From an uncultured Collinsella sp. (GTDB taxonomy: Bacteria; Actinomycetota; Coriobacteriia; Coriobacteriales; Coriobacteriaceae), in assembly GCA_902476475.1 (NCBI GenBank), contig CABSDO010000025.1:1-21293 (forward strand): a stretch of DNA of 21,293 nucleotides, in the 5' to 3' direction. The translations under genes and the position numbers were made by a program. Positions 14,849 to 21,293 of this stretch are shown here, piece after piece. The notes under the pieces were generated by a model. It did no database searches. It worked only from the letters and a program-made list of their open reading frames with translations, and was not told where the DNA came from. Within the stretch, counting starts at the first letter, position 1. Every line of letters starts with the position of its first letter.

Positions 14849-16270
14849 TTATTCCGCAAGGTCTTCGCCATTGCTTGCTATTACGCGTCGGTACCATTCG
14901 AAGCTTTTCTTTTTACGTCTCTCAAACGAGCCCGCACCGCTATCGTCTCGATCGACATAGATAAACCCGTAGCGCTTACGCATCTGTCCTGTGGCGACCG
15001 AAACCAAATCGATCGGGCCCCAACAGGTATATCCCATGAGTTCCACCCCGTCGAGCTCGACGGTCTCCCTCATCGCCTCGATGTGGGCCCGCAGGTATTC
15101 AACTCGATAGTCGTCTTCTATTTCACCCGAATCTTCCGGCACATCAGGAGCACCCAAACCGTTTTCGACGATGAACAGCGGCTTTTGATAGCGATCCCAG
15201 ATTTCATTCATGGTGACGCGCAGCCCTTTGGGGTCGATAAACCTCCCCCAAGGCTCCTGTTTTAGATACGGATTAGGCGCCGAGCGAAGAAGGTTCGAAT
15301 CGAACTGACCTTCCGCATGCGCTTTTGCGACGCGCGTCGAGTAATACGAAAACGAGACGAAATCGACCAGGTTTGCAGCCAGTACTTCGCGGTCATCATC
15401 CCGATAGGGCACCTCAAAACCATGGCGGGCGTATTCCTTGAGAACATAGCTCGGGTACGCACCGCGCACCTGGACGTCGGTAAACATGTAATGGCTGCGA
15501 TTCTCAGCCTGCGCAGCCAGCACATCGTCCGGATCACATGTAGCCGGATAGAAGACACCTGCGTTGAGCATGCAACCGATCTTCGCCCCAGGGCACAGTT
15601 CATGACACGCCCCGACCGCACGGGCGCTCGCAACCAATACATGGTGCACGGCCGTGTGAACCGTTGCATAGCGATTCTCCCCTTGCTCGAAGATGATCCC
15701 CGCCGCCATAAAGCACGCCTGCGTCATGATGTTGATCTCGTTAAAGGTCAGCCAATAATTGACCAATCCCCGATAGCGCTCGAACACGGTACGCGAATAT
15801 CGCTCGAACAGGTCGACCAACCTGCGATCGCGCCATCCGCCATACGCATCGACGAGATGCATGGGGACATCATAGTGGTTGAGCGTCACCAAAGGCTCAA
15901 TGTCATGCGCGCGACACGTCCTAAAAACATCCTCGTAAAAGGCAAGGCCTTCTTCATTGGGCTCGGCTTCGTCTCCTTTGGGAAAAATGCGGCTCCAGGC
16001 GATTGATAAGCGCAGGCATTTAAAACCCATCTGGGCAAACAGTTCAATATCCTGCTTGTACCTATGGTAAAAATCAATGCCCTTGCGAGCGGGATAGAAG
16101 CTGTCGGGTGCCAACGCACGCGGATCAAGGTCTCCCCGCATGACGTCCATGCGTTGATCGCCAAACGGCAGCATGTCGGAATTGGCTAAACCGCGACCGC
16201 CTTCGTTCCATCCTCCCTCGCACTGGTTTGCAGCCAGAGCCCCGCCCCATAAAAAATCTTCTCTAAACAT
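14849..16270 (-). CDS. 6-phospho-beta-glucosidase, glycoside hydrolase family 1 (second copy)
   Basis: A 473-residue cytoplasmic GH1 enzyme, clearly paralogous to the one at 5372-6802. It opens FREDFLWGGALAANQCEGGW. The acid/base is E178 (TFNEIN) and the nucleophile E369 (IVENGLG). The phosphate-binding segment LVSVATGQMRKRYGFIYVD (around 422-440) keeps Lys432 and Tyr434 but reads SVAT where the paralogue has SAST, and RK where it has SK. The ATG at 16270 follows AAAGGA; a longer frame to 16399 is rejected because it runs through a hairpin region and lacks family similarity. It is the last gene of the licT-PTS-GH1 operon, so it hydrolyses the sugar phosphate delivered by the EIIBC permease. 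Base composition is somewhat less GC-rich than in the first copy. Confidence 0.95.
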   Translation of the reverse strand: MFREDFLWGGALAANQCEGGWNEGGRGLANSDMLPFGDQRMDVMRGDLDPRALAPDSFYPARKGIDFYHRYKQDIELFAQMGFKCLRLSIAWSRIFPKGDEAEPNEEGLAFYEDVFRTCRAHDIEPLVTLNHYDVPMHLVDAYGGWRDRRLVDLFERYSRTVFERYRGLVNYWLTFNEINIMTQACFMAAGIIFEQGENRYATVHTAVHHVLVASARAVGACHELCPGAKIGCMLNAGVFYPATCDPDDVLAAQAENRSHYMFTDVQVRGAYPSYVLKEYARHGFEVPYRDDDREVLAANLVDFVSFSYYSTRVAKAHAEGQFDSNLLRSAPNPYLKQEPWGRFIDPKGLRVTMNEIWDRYQKPLFIVENGLGAPDVPEDSGEIEDDYRVEYLRAHIEAMRETVELDGVELMGYTCWGPIDLVSVATGQMRKRYGFIYVDRDDSGAGSFERRKKKSFEWYRRVIASNGEDLAE

Positions 16271-16334
16271 TATGGTGTCGTCCTTTCTATCAAATTCCCG
16301 GCCCACACTGTCGAACGCAACGGACTCGGCAAGT

Positions 16335-16388
16335 GCCGCGCAACAGCACAGTACCGTTGCGCGGCCAAGGGGTCGGACCGCGCAACGG
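16335..16388 (-). repeat. Three-armed alternating hairpin between PTS and GH1 genes
   Basis: Three arms occur: GCCGCGCAAC (16335-16344), CCGTTGCGCGGCC (16354-16366) and CCGCGCAACGG (16378-16388). The middle arm pairs perfectly with either neighbour (10 or 11 pairs), so two exclusive hairpins can form in the intercistronic mRNA. A further CGCAACGG copy lies at 16316-16323. Confidence 0.7.
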
Positions 16389-16416
16389 CTGGGGAGCATA
16401 TTTGTGTAGTAGCCTC

Positions 16417-17865
16417 TTATGCCTCGACGGATTCAACGGCCTCAGAATCGCCGCTCTTGGACTTCAACGGCATCTTCTCCTGTCCTTCAAATCCAAAAAT
16501 CATCGCCAACGCAAACGTCACGGCACCGCCAGCAAGACACCCGATGGTGCCAGGGATGATATCCTGAGCAAACATGAGCACGTTCATCCATGGGAAACCA
16601 ACGCCAGTGAAGATATAGACGTTGGCATGAAGAAGGCTTACCAGCAGACCACCGACAGCACCACCAATCATGTTCCAGGCAAGAGCCTTCTTGTCGCGAA
16701 ACAGGATGCCGTAGATGATGGGCTCACTCACGCGACCGAAGGCATAGGTGATGAACAAGTTCCAGCCCGTGGCTCGACTCTCCTTGCCCTTAGCGCGCAG
16801 GCCATAGGCGAGCGCGATGGCAAGCGTGGTGTAGGCTACAACCGCGGTGCCGGGGTATAAGATGGCGTCGTAACCGTTCTGGAGCGCGGCGGGCAATATG
16901 GCGGTATAGATCGGCACGTGCATGCCGGTGGCGATGATCAGATTCCAGAATGCGCCGATAACCGCGGTCGCAGCGGGACCGGCAACAGAGGCGAGCCAAA
17001 TGATGAAATCGGCCACAAGGCCCATGACAAATTGGACGGCAGGGCCGCAGAGGCACAGCGCGACCGGCAACATCACGAGCACCGTACCCACGGGTACGAT
17101 CAGAATGCGCAACATATCAGGCGAGATCTTCTTAAAGAAGCGCTCAACATAGGACTGGGCCCAGGTGATCAAGATGACCGGAAGAACAGCCTGGGTGTAG
17201 TTGACGAGCTGCATGGGGACGCCGAAGACGCTGAAAGGCTTTCCGTCCTCAACAATAGCGAGCATGTCGGGATAAATCATCACAACAGCGATGAGCAGTG
17301 CCAGCACAGGACTCGTTTTGAACTTCTTAGCCGAGCTATAGGCGGCAAACACCGGGAAGTAGTAATACGCCGCATCGCCCACCAGGGAAAGGATCCGATA
17401 CAGGTCGCTCGTTTCGGACATAAAACCGGCGCCTTCGGGCCCAAACAGAATAACGAGCATCTTGAAGATACCGGCGACACAAAAGATCGGAAGGATCGGG
17501 GTGATAGCGCCGCTCACGGCATCGAGCAGCTGATTGAAGAGGTGCTTGGGCGCCAAGCGCTCCTTCCAGCTAAGCTGAGGGCCATCGAGTTCCTCGTCAA
17601 TCGATACCGTGACCTCGAATCCGCCCTGCTTACAAACCTCGTCGTAGACCTTGTCGACCGTGGGCCCGACCACCAGCTGCACCTGCCCTCCGGCGTGCAC
17701 GACGCTGATGATAGACGAGATGTCCTCAAGCTTCTCATCATTCGAGAGGCTTTCATCCTTGAGGTTGAAGCGCAGGCGCGTCATGCAATGCGTAACCGAA
17801 GCCACGTTTTCCGCCCCGCCCACAGTGGAGAGAATCTGCTCTGCCACCTTTTTGTAATTTGCCAT
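16417..17865 (-). CDS. PTS beta-glucoside transporter, EIIBC component
   Basis: A 482-residue membrane permease of the glucose/beta-glucoside PTS superfamily. Residues 1-85 are the EIIB domain with the phosphorylated Cys27 in VASVTHCMTRLRF. From about residue 100 to 465 the EIIC domain has about ten hydrophobic helices and the motif FGRVSEPIIYG, the counterpart of the GITEP sugar-site loop. No EIIA domain follows; the protein ends in a short charged tail, so an EIIA from elsewhere must donate phosphate. Two adjacent ATGs (17868 and 17865) follow AGGAG; the second has the better spacing. It lies between the licT and GH1 genes, which points to beta-glucosides such as arbutin, salicin or cellobiose as substrates. 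Confidence 0.93.
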   Translation of the reverse strand: MANYKKVAEQILSTVGGAENVASVTHCMTRLRFNLKDESLSNDEKLEDISSIISVVHAGGQVQLVVGPTVDKVYDEVCKQGGFEVTVSIDEELDGPQLSWKERLAPKHLFNQLLDAVSGAITPILPIFCVAGIFKMLVILFGPEGAGFMSETSDLYRILSLVGDAAYYYFPVFAAYSSAKKFKTSPVLALLIAVVMIYPDMLAIVEDGKPFSVFGVPMQLVNYTQAVLPVILITWAQSYVERFFKKISPDMLRILIVPVGTVLVMLPVALCLCGPAVQFVMGLVADFIIWLASVAGPAATAVIGAFWNLIIATGMHVPIYTAILPAALQNGYDAILYPGTAVVAYTTLAIALAYGLRAKGKESRATGWNLFITYAFGRVSEPIIYGILFRDKKALAWNMIGGAVGGLLVSLLHANVYIFTGVGFPWMNVLMFAQDIIPGTIGCLAGGAVTFALAMIFGFEGQEKMPLKSKSGDSEAVESVEA

Positions 17866-17935
17866 CATTGGCTCCTTTGCACAATCTTGGCTTACTGTTC
17901 GAATCGGCAAAGGTCATGCCCCGAATGGCTACGGG

Positions 17936-18775
17936 TTACAATCCTTTTTTGGAGATGATCCGGTTGAGATGGATCATCAGATAGAGTTCCTCCTCCTCGG
18001 AGAGCGTGGCGTCCCACGTTTCACGACAATAGGAACCGATATGCTTCACGCACTCTGCCAACTGCGGAAACTCCTCACGAAAGTTCTTGTACATCTGCAT
18101 GTTGGCGCTGTTCAGCGACTCGCCGGCTTGAATGCGCTTGAACAGGTACCGCAGATGCGTGGCGAAGCGGGTGAAATCAAAGGAATCGCGGTCGACAATA
18201 ATGCGGAAATCGCTTTCGAGAATCTCGATAACGTCCTCGAGCATATCGTCGAACTGCTTTGCGGGCTCGGCCGTGGCTTTGACGGCTTCAACAACCCGTG
18301 CGTTCACGAGATTCATCGCAATACTGGCAATCTCATCCTTGGGAAGCCGCTCTCCGAGCTCCTTCTCGAGTCGCATGACGATAAACTGGGCAGCCTTGTA
18401 TTCCTTCGGATACGTCTCCCGCACTTCATAGGCAAGAGGCATCGCGATGCGGACCCCCTTTTGGGCTCGCGCAACGGCAAACGACAGGTGATCAGCCATG
18501 AACAGCGTCGCATTGGTCGAGAGGTCGTAGGGCAGTTCGTTGGCAACGATGTCCATATCTTTCGCCGCAAACATCACGATATCCGAGGGAAGATCCCTCA
18601 TGACATCTTGTCCTTTAGGATCAATGTCGTAAAACGTATGCTCGATTTTAGAAAGAGGGAGCTCTCGAGGAAAATCTCCGCCGAAACCGACGCCCCTGCC
18701 CATGGCGATGACATCTCGCCCCTGTCCGTCACGGCAAAGAACCGCGTTGTTGTTAAGCTTTTTAATTGCAAGCAT
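17936..18775 (-). CDS. LicT/BglG-family transcriptional antiterminator
   Basis: A 279-residue RNA-binding regulator. Residues 1-58 form the CAT RNA-binding domain (AIKKLNNNAVLCRDGQGRDV, GRGVGFG), followed by PRD1 (about 65-170) and PRD2 (about 175-279). Three of the four histidines usually phosphorylated by PTS proteins are present: H96 (ADHLSFA), H207 (FATHLRY) and H269 (LMIHLNR). The fourth, in PRD1, is Asn155 (SIAMNLVNAR). It should bind the GGATTGTTAC elements upstream of its own gene and prevent the terminator at 18805-18849, allowing transcription of itself, the PTS gene and the GH1 gene. AAAGGAGG lies six bases before the ATG. Confidence 0.94.
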   Translation of the reverse strand: MLAIKKLNNNAVLCRDGQGRDVIAMGRGVGFGGDFPRELPLSKIEHTFYDIDPKGQDVMRDLPSDIVMFAAKDMDIVANELPYDLSTNATLFMADHLSFAVARAQKGVRIAMPLAYEVRETYPKEYKAAQFIVMRLEKELGERLPKDEIASIAMNLVNARVVEAVKATAEPAKQFDDMLEDVIEILESDFRIIVDRDSFDFTRFATHLRYLFKRIQAGESLNSANMQMYKNFREEFPQLAECVKHIGSYCRETWDATLSEEEELYLMIHLNRIISKKGL

Positions 18776-18804
18776 GGTGAACCTCCTTTCAAGAACACTC
18801 ACAG

Positions 18805-18849
18805 AAAAAGGCATGATAGCCAATAGCAGTGCTATTGCGGTCATGCCTT
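18805..18849 (-). terminator. Conditional terminator in the licT leader
   Basis: AAGGCATGA and TCATGCCTT (18841-18849 and 18808-18816) form the outer stem, and CAATAG/CTATTG an inner one; TTT and further Ts follow on the minus strand. It lies 30 bases before the licT ATG and overlaps the 3' part of the second GGATTGTTAC element, the arrangement expected for antiterminator control. Confidence 0.88.
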
Positions 18850-18861
18850 ACGTAACAATCC
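18839..18861 (-). promoter_or_regulatory. Second antiterminator-type element, shortened
   Basis: On the minus strand it begins GGATTGTTAC, identical over ten bases to the LicT/BglG RNA target, then reaches AGGCATGACC after only three bases, so the usual apical hairpin is missing. Its 3' part is the left arm of the terminator at 18805-18849. It is either a degenerate duplicate or a compact variant. Confidence 0.6.
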
Positions 18862-18877
18862 GTGTTGTATTGCTCTT

Positions 18878-18907
18878 GGGCATGCCTCCACACAGGAGTA
18901 ACAATCC
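18878..18907 (-). promoter_or_regulatory. Ribonucleic antiterminator (RAT) element
   Basis: This 30-base minus-strand sequence begins GGATTGTTAC, continues TCC-TGTG-TGGA as a small stem-loop and ends GGCATGCCC. That follows the layout of LicT/BglG RNA targets, whose 3' half is usually GCAGGCAAAACC. It would lie only a few bases from the predicted transcript start, and its AGGCATG can pair with the terminator's CATGCCT. Confidence 0.82.
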
Positions 18908-18921
18908 AAGATGCAGAATGC

Positions 18922-18927
18922 ATTATA
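18922..18927 (-). promoter_or_regulatory. -10 element of the licT operon promoter
   Basis: A perfect TATAAT on the minus strand lies 14 bases before the RAT element. No clear -35 hexamer is seen 17 bases upstream, where the sequence is G/C-rich. The predicted transcript would start near 18914 and reach the RAT immediately. Between here and the nucleoside hydrolase stop there is only a hairpin at 18970-18995 without a T run. Confidence 0.65.
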
Positions 18928-19024
18928 GCGCTCTCCCCGCCCCGGGGACCATCGGGCTGGCGAACGGTAGATGTCGGCCCGCCAGCGGCCACATCGAGCA
19001 GATGGGCGTGCTTCGATCCCGAGC

Positions 19025-19999
19025 CTAGCCTAGGATGCGGGCCATGCGCGCCTTGAACTCGGACAGAAAGCGCGGGGCGTCCACGGTGAGTGCCACAAGC
19101 GCGCTCTTGTCGGGGTCGGACAGGCGATGCTCGTCGCAGATAGTGCGGCCGCAATACTCGCCGAGCAGGTCGACGCGCAGGTTGCAGCCAAGTGCGCCCA
19201 CGAGCGTGGGATCAATCGCCACGGCAACGGCCAACGGGTCGTGCAGCGCGCAGCCGCCCAGGTAGGGCGCGTTCATCTCGTATGAGCCGATGTAGTGCTC
19301 GACCATACCCGCGAACGCGCAACCCGCCATAGTGCCCGAACCCGTCCAGCCAGCGATATCGCGACGCGTAAGCACCACGCGATGCGTCACGTCCAGACCG
19401 ACCATGGTGAGCTTGCGGCCCGAGCGCAGCACGGCGTCGGCGGCCTCGGGATCGCTTGCCATGTTGGCCTCGGCGCCCGCACTCACGTTGCCGGGCACGG
19501 TAAGGGCGCCGCCCATCACGACCACGCGGCCGATAGACATCATCGCCGCCGCATCGCGCTCCAGGGCAAGAGCCAAGTTGGAGAGCGGGCCGGTCGCCAC
19601 GTAGACTAAATCGGGTCCATAGGTGCGTGCGGCATCGATCAGATAATCGACCGCCGCGTTGCCATCGGCCGATGTCGCCCCCACCGGCTCGTAGGGCGAT
19701 GCGGGCACGCTCGCGCCGCCAATGCCGTTTTTACCATGGATGAGCGTGGTAGACGCCGGCGGCGTATAGGGCTCGTTCGACTTAATGGGACGATCGGCGC
19801 CCAGGTACACCGGCACCTCGGGGCGACCCAGCAGGTCGAGTACCGCCAGGCAGTTATGCGCCGATTGCTCGACGCGCACGTTGCCAAAGCACGTGGTAAT
19901 ACCGACGAGCTCCACCTCGGGGCTCGCGATGGCATAGGCGAGCGCCATGGCGTCGTCCACACCCATATCCAGATCAAGGATCAGCTTCTTGGTTGCCAT
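19025..19999 (-). CDS. Nucleoside hydrolase, IunH/RihA-C family
   Basis: A 324-residue enzyme that hydrolyses ribonucleosides to the free base and ribose. The calcium-binding signature near the N-terminus is DLDMGVDDA (D9, D11, D15, D16), a variant of the usual DTDPGxDDA. IHGKNGIGG, VVVMGGALTVPGNVSAGAEAN (N171, E178, N179) and the catalytic H253-D254 in CALHDPLAVAV are all present. The ATG at 19999 has GGAG seven bases upstream; an upstream TTG at 20023 is less likely. It follows the ribokinase gene by 25 bases, so ribose released here can be phosphorylated by its neighbour. Base preference cannot be decided from the sequence. Confidence 0.94.
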   Translation of the reverse strand: MATKKLILDLDMGVDDAMALAYAIASPEVELVGITTCFGNVRVEQSAHNCLAVLDLLGRPEVPVYLGADRPIKSNEPYTPPASTTLIHGKNGIGGASVPASPYEPVGATSADGNAAVDYLIDAARTYGPDLVYVATGPLSNLALALERDAAAMMSIGRVVVMGGALTVPGNVSAGAEANMASDPEAADAVLRSGRKLTMVGLDVTHRVVLTRRDIAGWTGSGTMAGCAFAGMVEHYIGSYEMNAPYLGGCALHDPLAVAVAIDPTLVGALGCNLRVDLLGEYCGRTICDEHRLSDPDKSALVALTVDAPRFLSEFKARMARILG

Positions 20000-20024
20000 T
20001 GTTCTACTCCGCTTCTCCGTCAAC

Positions 20025-20999
20025 TTATAACCCGTTTAAACCAAACATGTGTTCAACTTCGGCGCGCGTGGGAATCGATTGCTGAGCACCCAGGCGCGAC
20101 ACCGTCACTGCCGAGGCGCGAACACCCGCGGCCATGCACTCAAAGAGAGGCAAGCCCTGCAGTCGAGCCGCCGCAAGTGCGCCGATAAACGTATCGCCGG
20201 CAGCCGTCGTGTCGACCACCTCGCTGGAGAGCGCCGGCATACGTAACAGCTCACCGTCATCGCCGAGCGTAACCGAGCCGGCGCCGCCCAGCGTGATGAC
20301 CGCGGCGCCGGCACCCTTAGCGAGCAGGGCCTTAAGCGCGGCCACGCAGCTCGCGTCACCCGTGGGCAAGATGCCCGTCAGCACCTGGCACTCGGTCTCG
20401 TTGGGACAAACCAAGTCGACCGCAGGCCACGCTCCCGCCGGCAGGTCGCAGGCGGGCGCCGGATTAAAGACCGTATAGAACCCCAACCCGTGGGCGCAAG
20501 AGAGCGCCGCAGCCGTTGCCATCAGGTCGCATTCGCCCTGGGCGATAAAGACGCCGCCGGCAGCCGGGGCGAGGTCGCAGATATCGGCGTCAAGCTCGTC
20601 AGCCACCAGATAGCGCAGCGCGCAGGCCACGTCCTCGCCCGAAAGCGCATGGTTGGCGCCCGGCGACAACACGATGCGGTTGTCGTTCTCGCAGCGAATG
20701 ATAGTCGCGGTGCCAGTCTCCACGTCGTCGCGACGCGCCACAAACTCAACGCCCACGCCGGCATCTTGGAGTCCCGCCACCAGTGCATCGCCAAATGCAT
20801 CGCGCCCGACGGCGCCGATCATGCACGTGCGCGCACCCATGCGCGCGGCGGCCACAGCCTGGTTGGCACCCTTGCCGCCGGCGTTGGTGATAAAACCGCT
20901 ACCGCCGACGGTCTCGCCCGCACGCGGCATGCGCTCACACGCCACCGAAAGGTCCATGTTCATGCTGCCGAACACCGCAACGATGCCGCGATCTGCCAT
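20025..20999 (-). CDS. rbsK: Ribokinase, PfkB family
   Basis: A 324-residue sugar kinase that converts ribose and ATP to ribose 5-phosphate. PfkB signature 1 is NAGGKGANQAVAAARMG (39-55), signature 2 is DTTAAGDTFIGALAAARL with the catalytic base D269. GSMNMDL at the N-terminus, FNPAPA (178-183) and CPNETE (198-203) are typical ribokinase motifs. GAGGAGG lies six bases before the ATG at 20999. It is the first gene of a two-gene operon with a nucleoside hydrolase, downstream of a GTTCAC palindrome. Deoxyribose or another pentose cannot be excluded, but the nucleoside hydrolase favours ribose. Confidence 0.92.
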   Translation of the reverse strand: MADRGIVAVFGSMNMDLSVACERMPRAGETVGGSGFITNAGGKGANQAVAAARMGARTCMIGAVGRDAFGDALVAGLQDAGVGVEFVARRDDVETGTATIIRCENDNRIVLSPGANHALSGEDVACALRYLVADELDADICDLAPAAGGVFIAQGECDLMATAAALSCAHGLGFYTVFNPAPACDLPAGAWPAVDLVCPNETECQVLTGILPTGDASCVAALKALLAKGAGAAVITLGGAGSVTLGDDGELLRMPALSSEVVDTTAAGDTFIGALAAARLQGLPLFECMAAGVRASAVTVSRLGAQQSIPTRAEVEHMFGLNGL

Positions 21000-21074
21000 G
21001 GAAACCTCCTCATCTGCGAGCTTTATGCCCACCGTCGGCCGTCAACCGTATGCTTTCGCACCTCTATAACTTTA

Positions 21075-21092
21075 GTTCACTTTGATGTGAAC
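21075..21092. promoter_or_regulatory. Palindromic operator candidate GTTCAC-N6-GTGAAC
   Basis: An 18-base site with perfect 6-base inverted arms (21075-21080 and 21087-21092), 76 bases upstream of the rbsK ATG and about 95 bases upstream of the divergent plus-strand gene. A TATAG-type -10 for rbsK is adjacent (21064-21069). The symmetry and place fit a dimeric repressor site, perhaps of the LacI or GntR type; no matching regulator gene is seen in the window. Confidence 0.6.
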
Positions 21093-21140
21093 GCGCGCTT
21101 GAGGTTGCGCCAGCAGCAAGCATTCACAGGAGCGGGCAGC

Positions 21141-21146
21141 TACAAT
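21141..21146 (+). promoter_or_regulatory. Possible -10 element of the rightmost gene
   Basis: TACAAT lies 40 bases before the plus-strand ATG at 21186 and matches TATAAT at five of six positions. No good -35 hexamer is seen at 16-18 bases, so this is tentative. Confidence 0.35.
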
Positions 21147-21185
21147 GAATATGTGCTGATTATTCTCGTCATTGGATGATGTTTT

Positions 21186-21293
21186 ATGGAACAATTCCCG
21201 CAATCGGGCCCACGCGGCCCGCGCCGCGCGCCCGATAACCAGGCGCCGCACGAACGCCCGCGCGCCGAACGTCGCAACGGCGGCTCGCGACGC
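21186..21293 (+). CDS. N-terminus of an Arg/Pro-rich protein (partial)
   Basis: Thirty-six codons from an ATG at 21186 stay open to the end of the window. The sequence is low in complexity: Pro, Arg, Gly, Asn and Gln dominate (MEQFPQSGPRGPRRAPDN and onward), as in disordered cytoplasmic leaders that precede a membrane segment in many Actinobacterial proteins. A weak GGATGATG lies upstream. An alternative ATG at 21176 in another frame stops after 19 codons. The function cannot be told from this piece; a membrane or envelope protein is possible but unproven. Confidence 0.5.
   Translation, partial: MEQFPQSGPRGPRRAPDNQAPHERPRAERRNGGSRR

Noticed and set aside
16271..16399. N-terminal extension of the second GH1 enzyme
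   Set aside because: GH1 enzymes start right before the FREDFLWGG motif. The extension covers the alternating hairpins and has no family similarity.

Overview
The window looks like GC-rich chromosomal DNA from a gut Actinobacterium of the Coriobacteriia, most likely Collinsella or a close relative. This is inferred from GC-rich codon use, strong AGGAGG-type ribosome binding sites, and the gene mix: PTS/6-phospho-beta-glucosidase systems, a LuxR-type two-component system with a multi-membrane-span sensor, split transketolase, luxS and zinc-ribbon proteins. The taxon is recognition from memory, not a database result. Almost everything between 1.2 and 21.0 kb is read from the minus strand; only the two ends carry plus-strand genes.

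Layout: (1) 1-1.2 kb, plus strand: the tail of a zinc-ribbon protein and a small lipoprotein, closed by hairpins shared with the convergent minus-strand genes. (2) 1.2-5.2 kb, minus strand: a three-gene signalling operon with 4-base overlaps (membrane sensor with a degenerate C-terminus, NarL-type histidine kinase, LuxR/NarL response regulator). (3) 5.3-6.9 kb: a monocistronic 6-phospho-beta-glucosidase with its own promoter and terminator. (4) 6.9-7.15 kb: a gene-free patch of stacked inverted repeats. (5) 7.1-14.8 kb: a sugar-catabolic region. In transcription order it holds a LacI-type repressor, a fucose/arabinose-isomerase-like enzyme, the two halves of a split transketolase, an FGGY kinase of glycerol-kinase type, luxS and a DUF4867 protein. 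(6) 14.8-18.95 kb: a beta-glucoside operon (LicT/BglG antiterminator, PTS EIIBC, second 6-phospho-beta-glucosidase), led by a TATAAT box, two GGATTGTTAC antiterminator-type elements and an intrinsic terminator. (7) 19.0-21.1 kb: ribokinase plus nucleoside hydrolase with a palindromic operator candidate upstream. (8) 21.19 kb to the end: start of an Arg/Pro-rich plus-strand protein.

How it fits together: the PTS brings in and phosphorylates aryl- or beta-glucosides and the GH1 enzyme splits the phosphorylated sugar, with LicT permitting read-through when the sugar is present. The ribokinase/nucleoside hydrolase pair salvages ribose from nucleosides. The isomerase, kinase and split transketolase suggest an aldose to ketose to ketose-phosphate to two-carbon-transfer route. 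The substrate is not readable from sequence, but the gene set resembles transketolase-type D-apiose catabolism. A nearly identical 17-base motif before the LacI gene and before the isomerase gene ties that regulator to the operon.

The most interesting items are the isomerase/kinase/split-transketolase set with luxS and DUF4867, the duplicated antiterminator element with a LicT that lacks one of four conserved PRD histidines, the four-armed TCGATCTGTAACA repeat array, and the recurring GGGACAGG hairpins.
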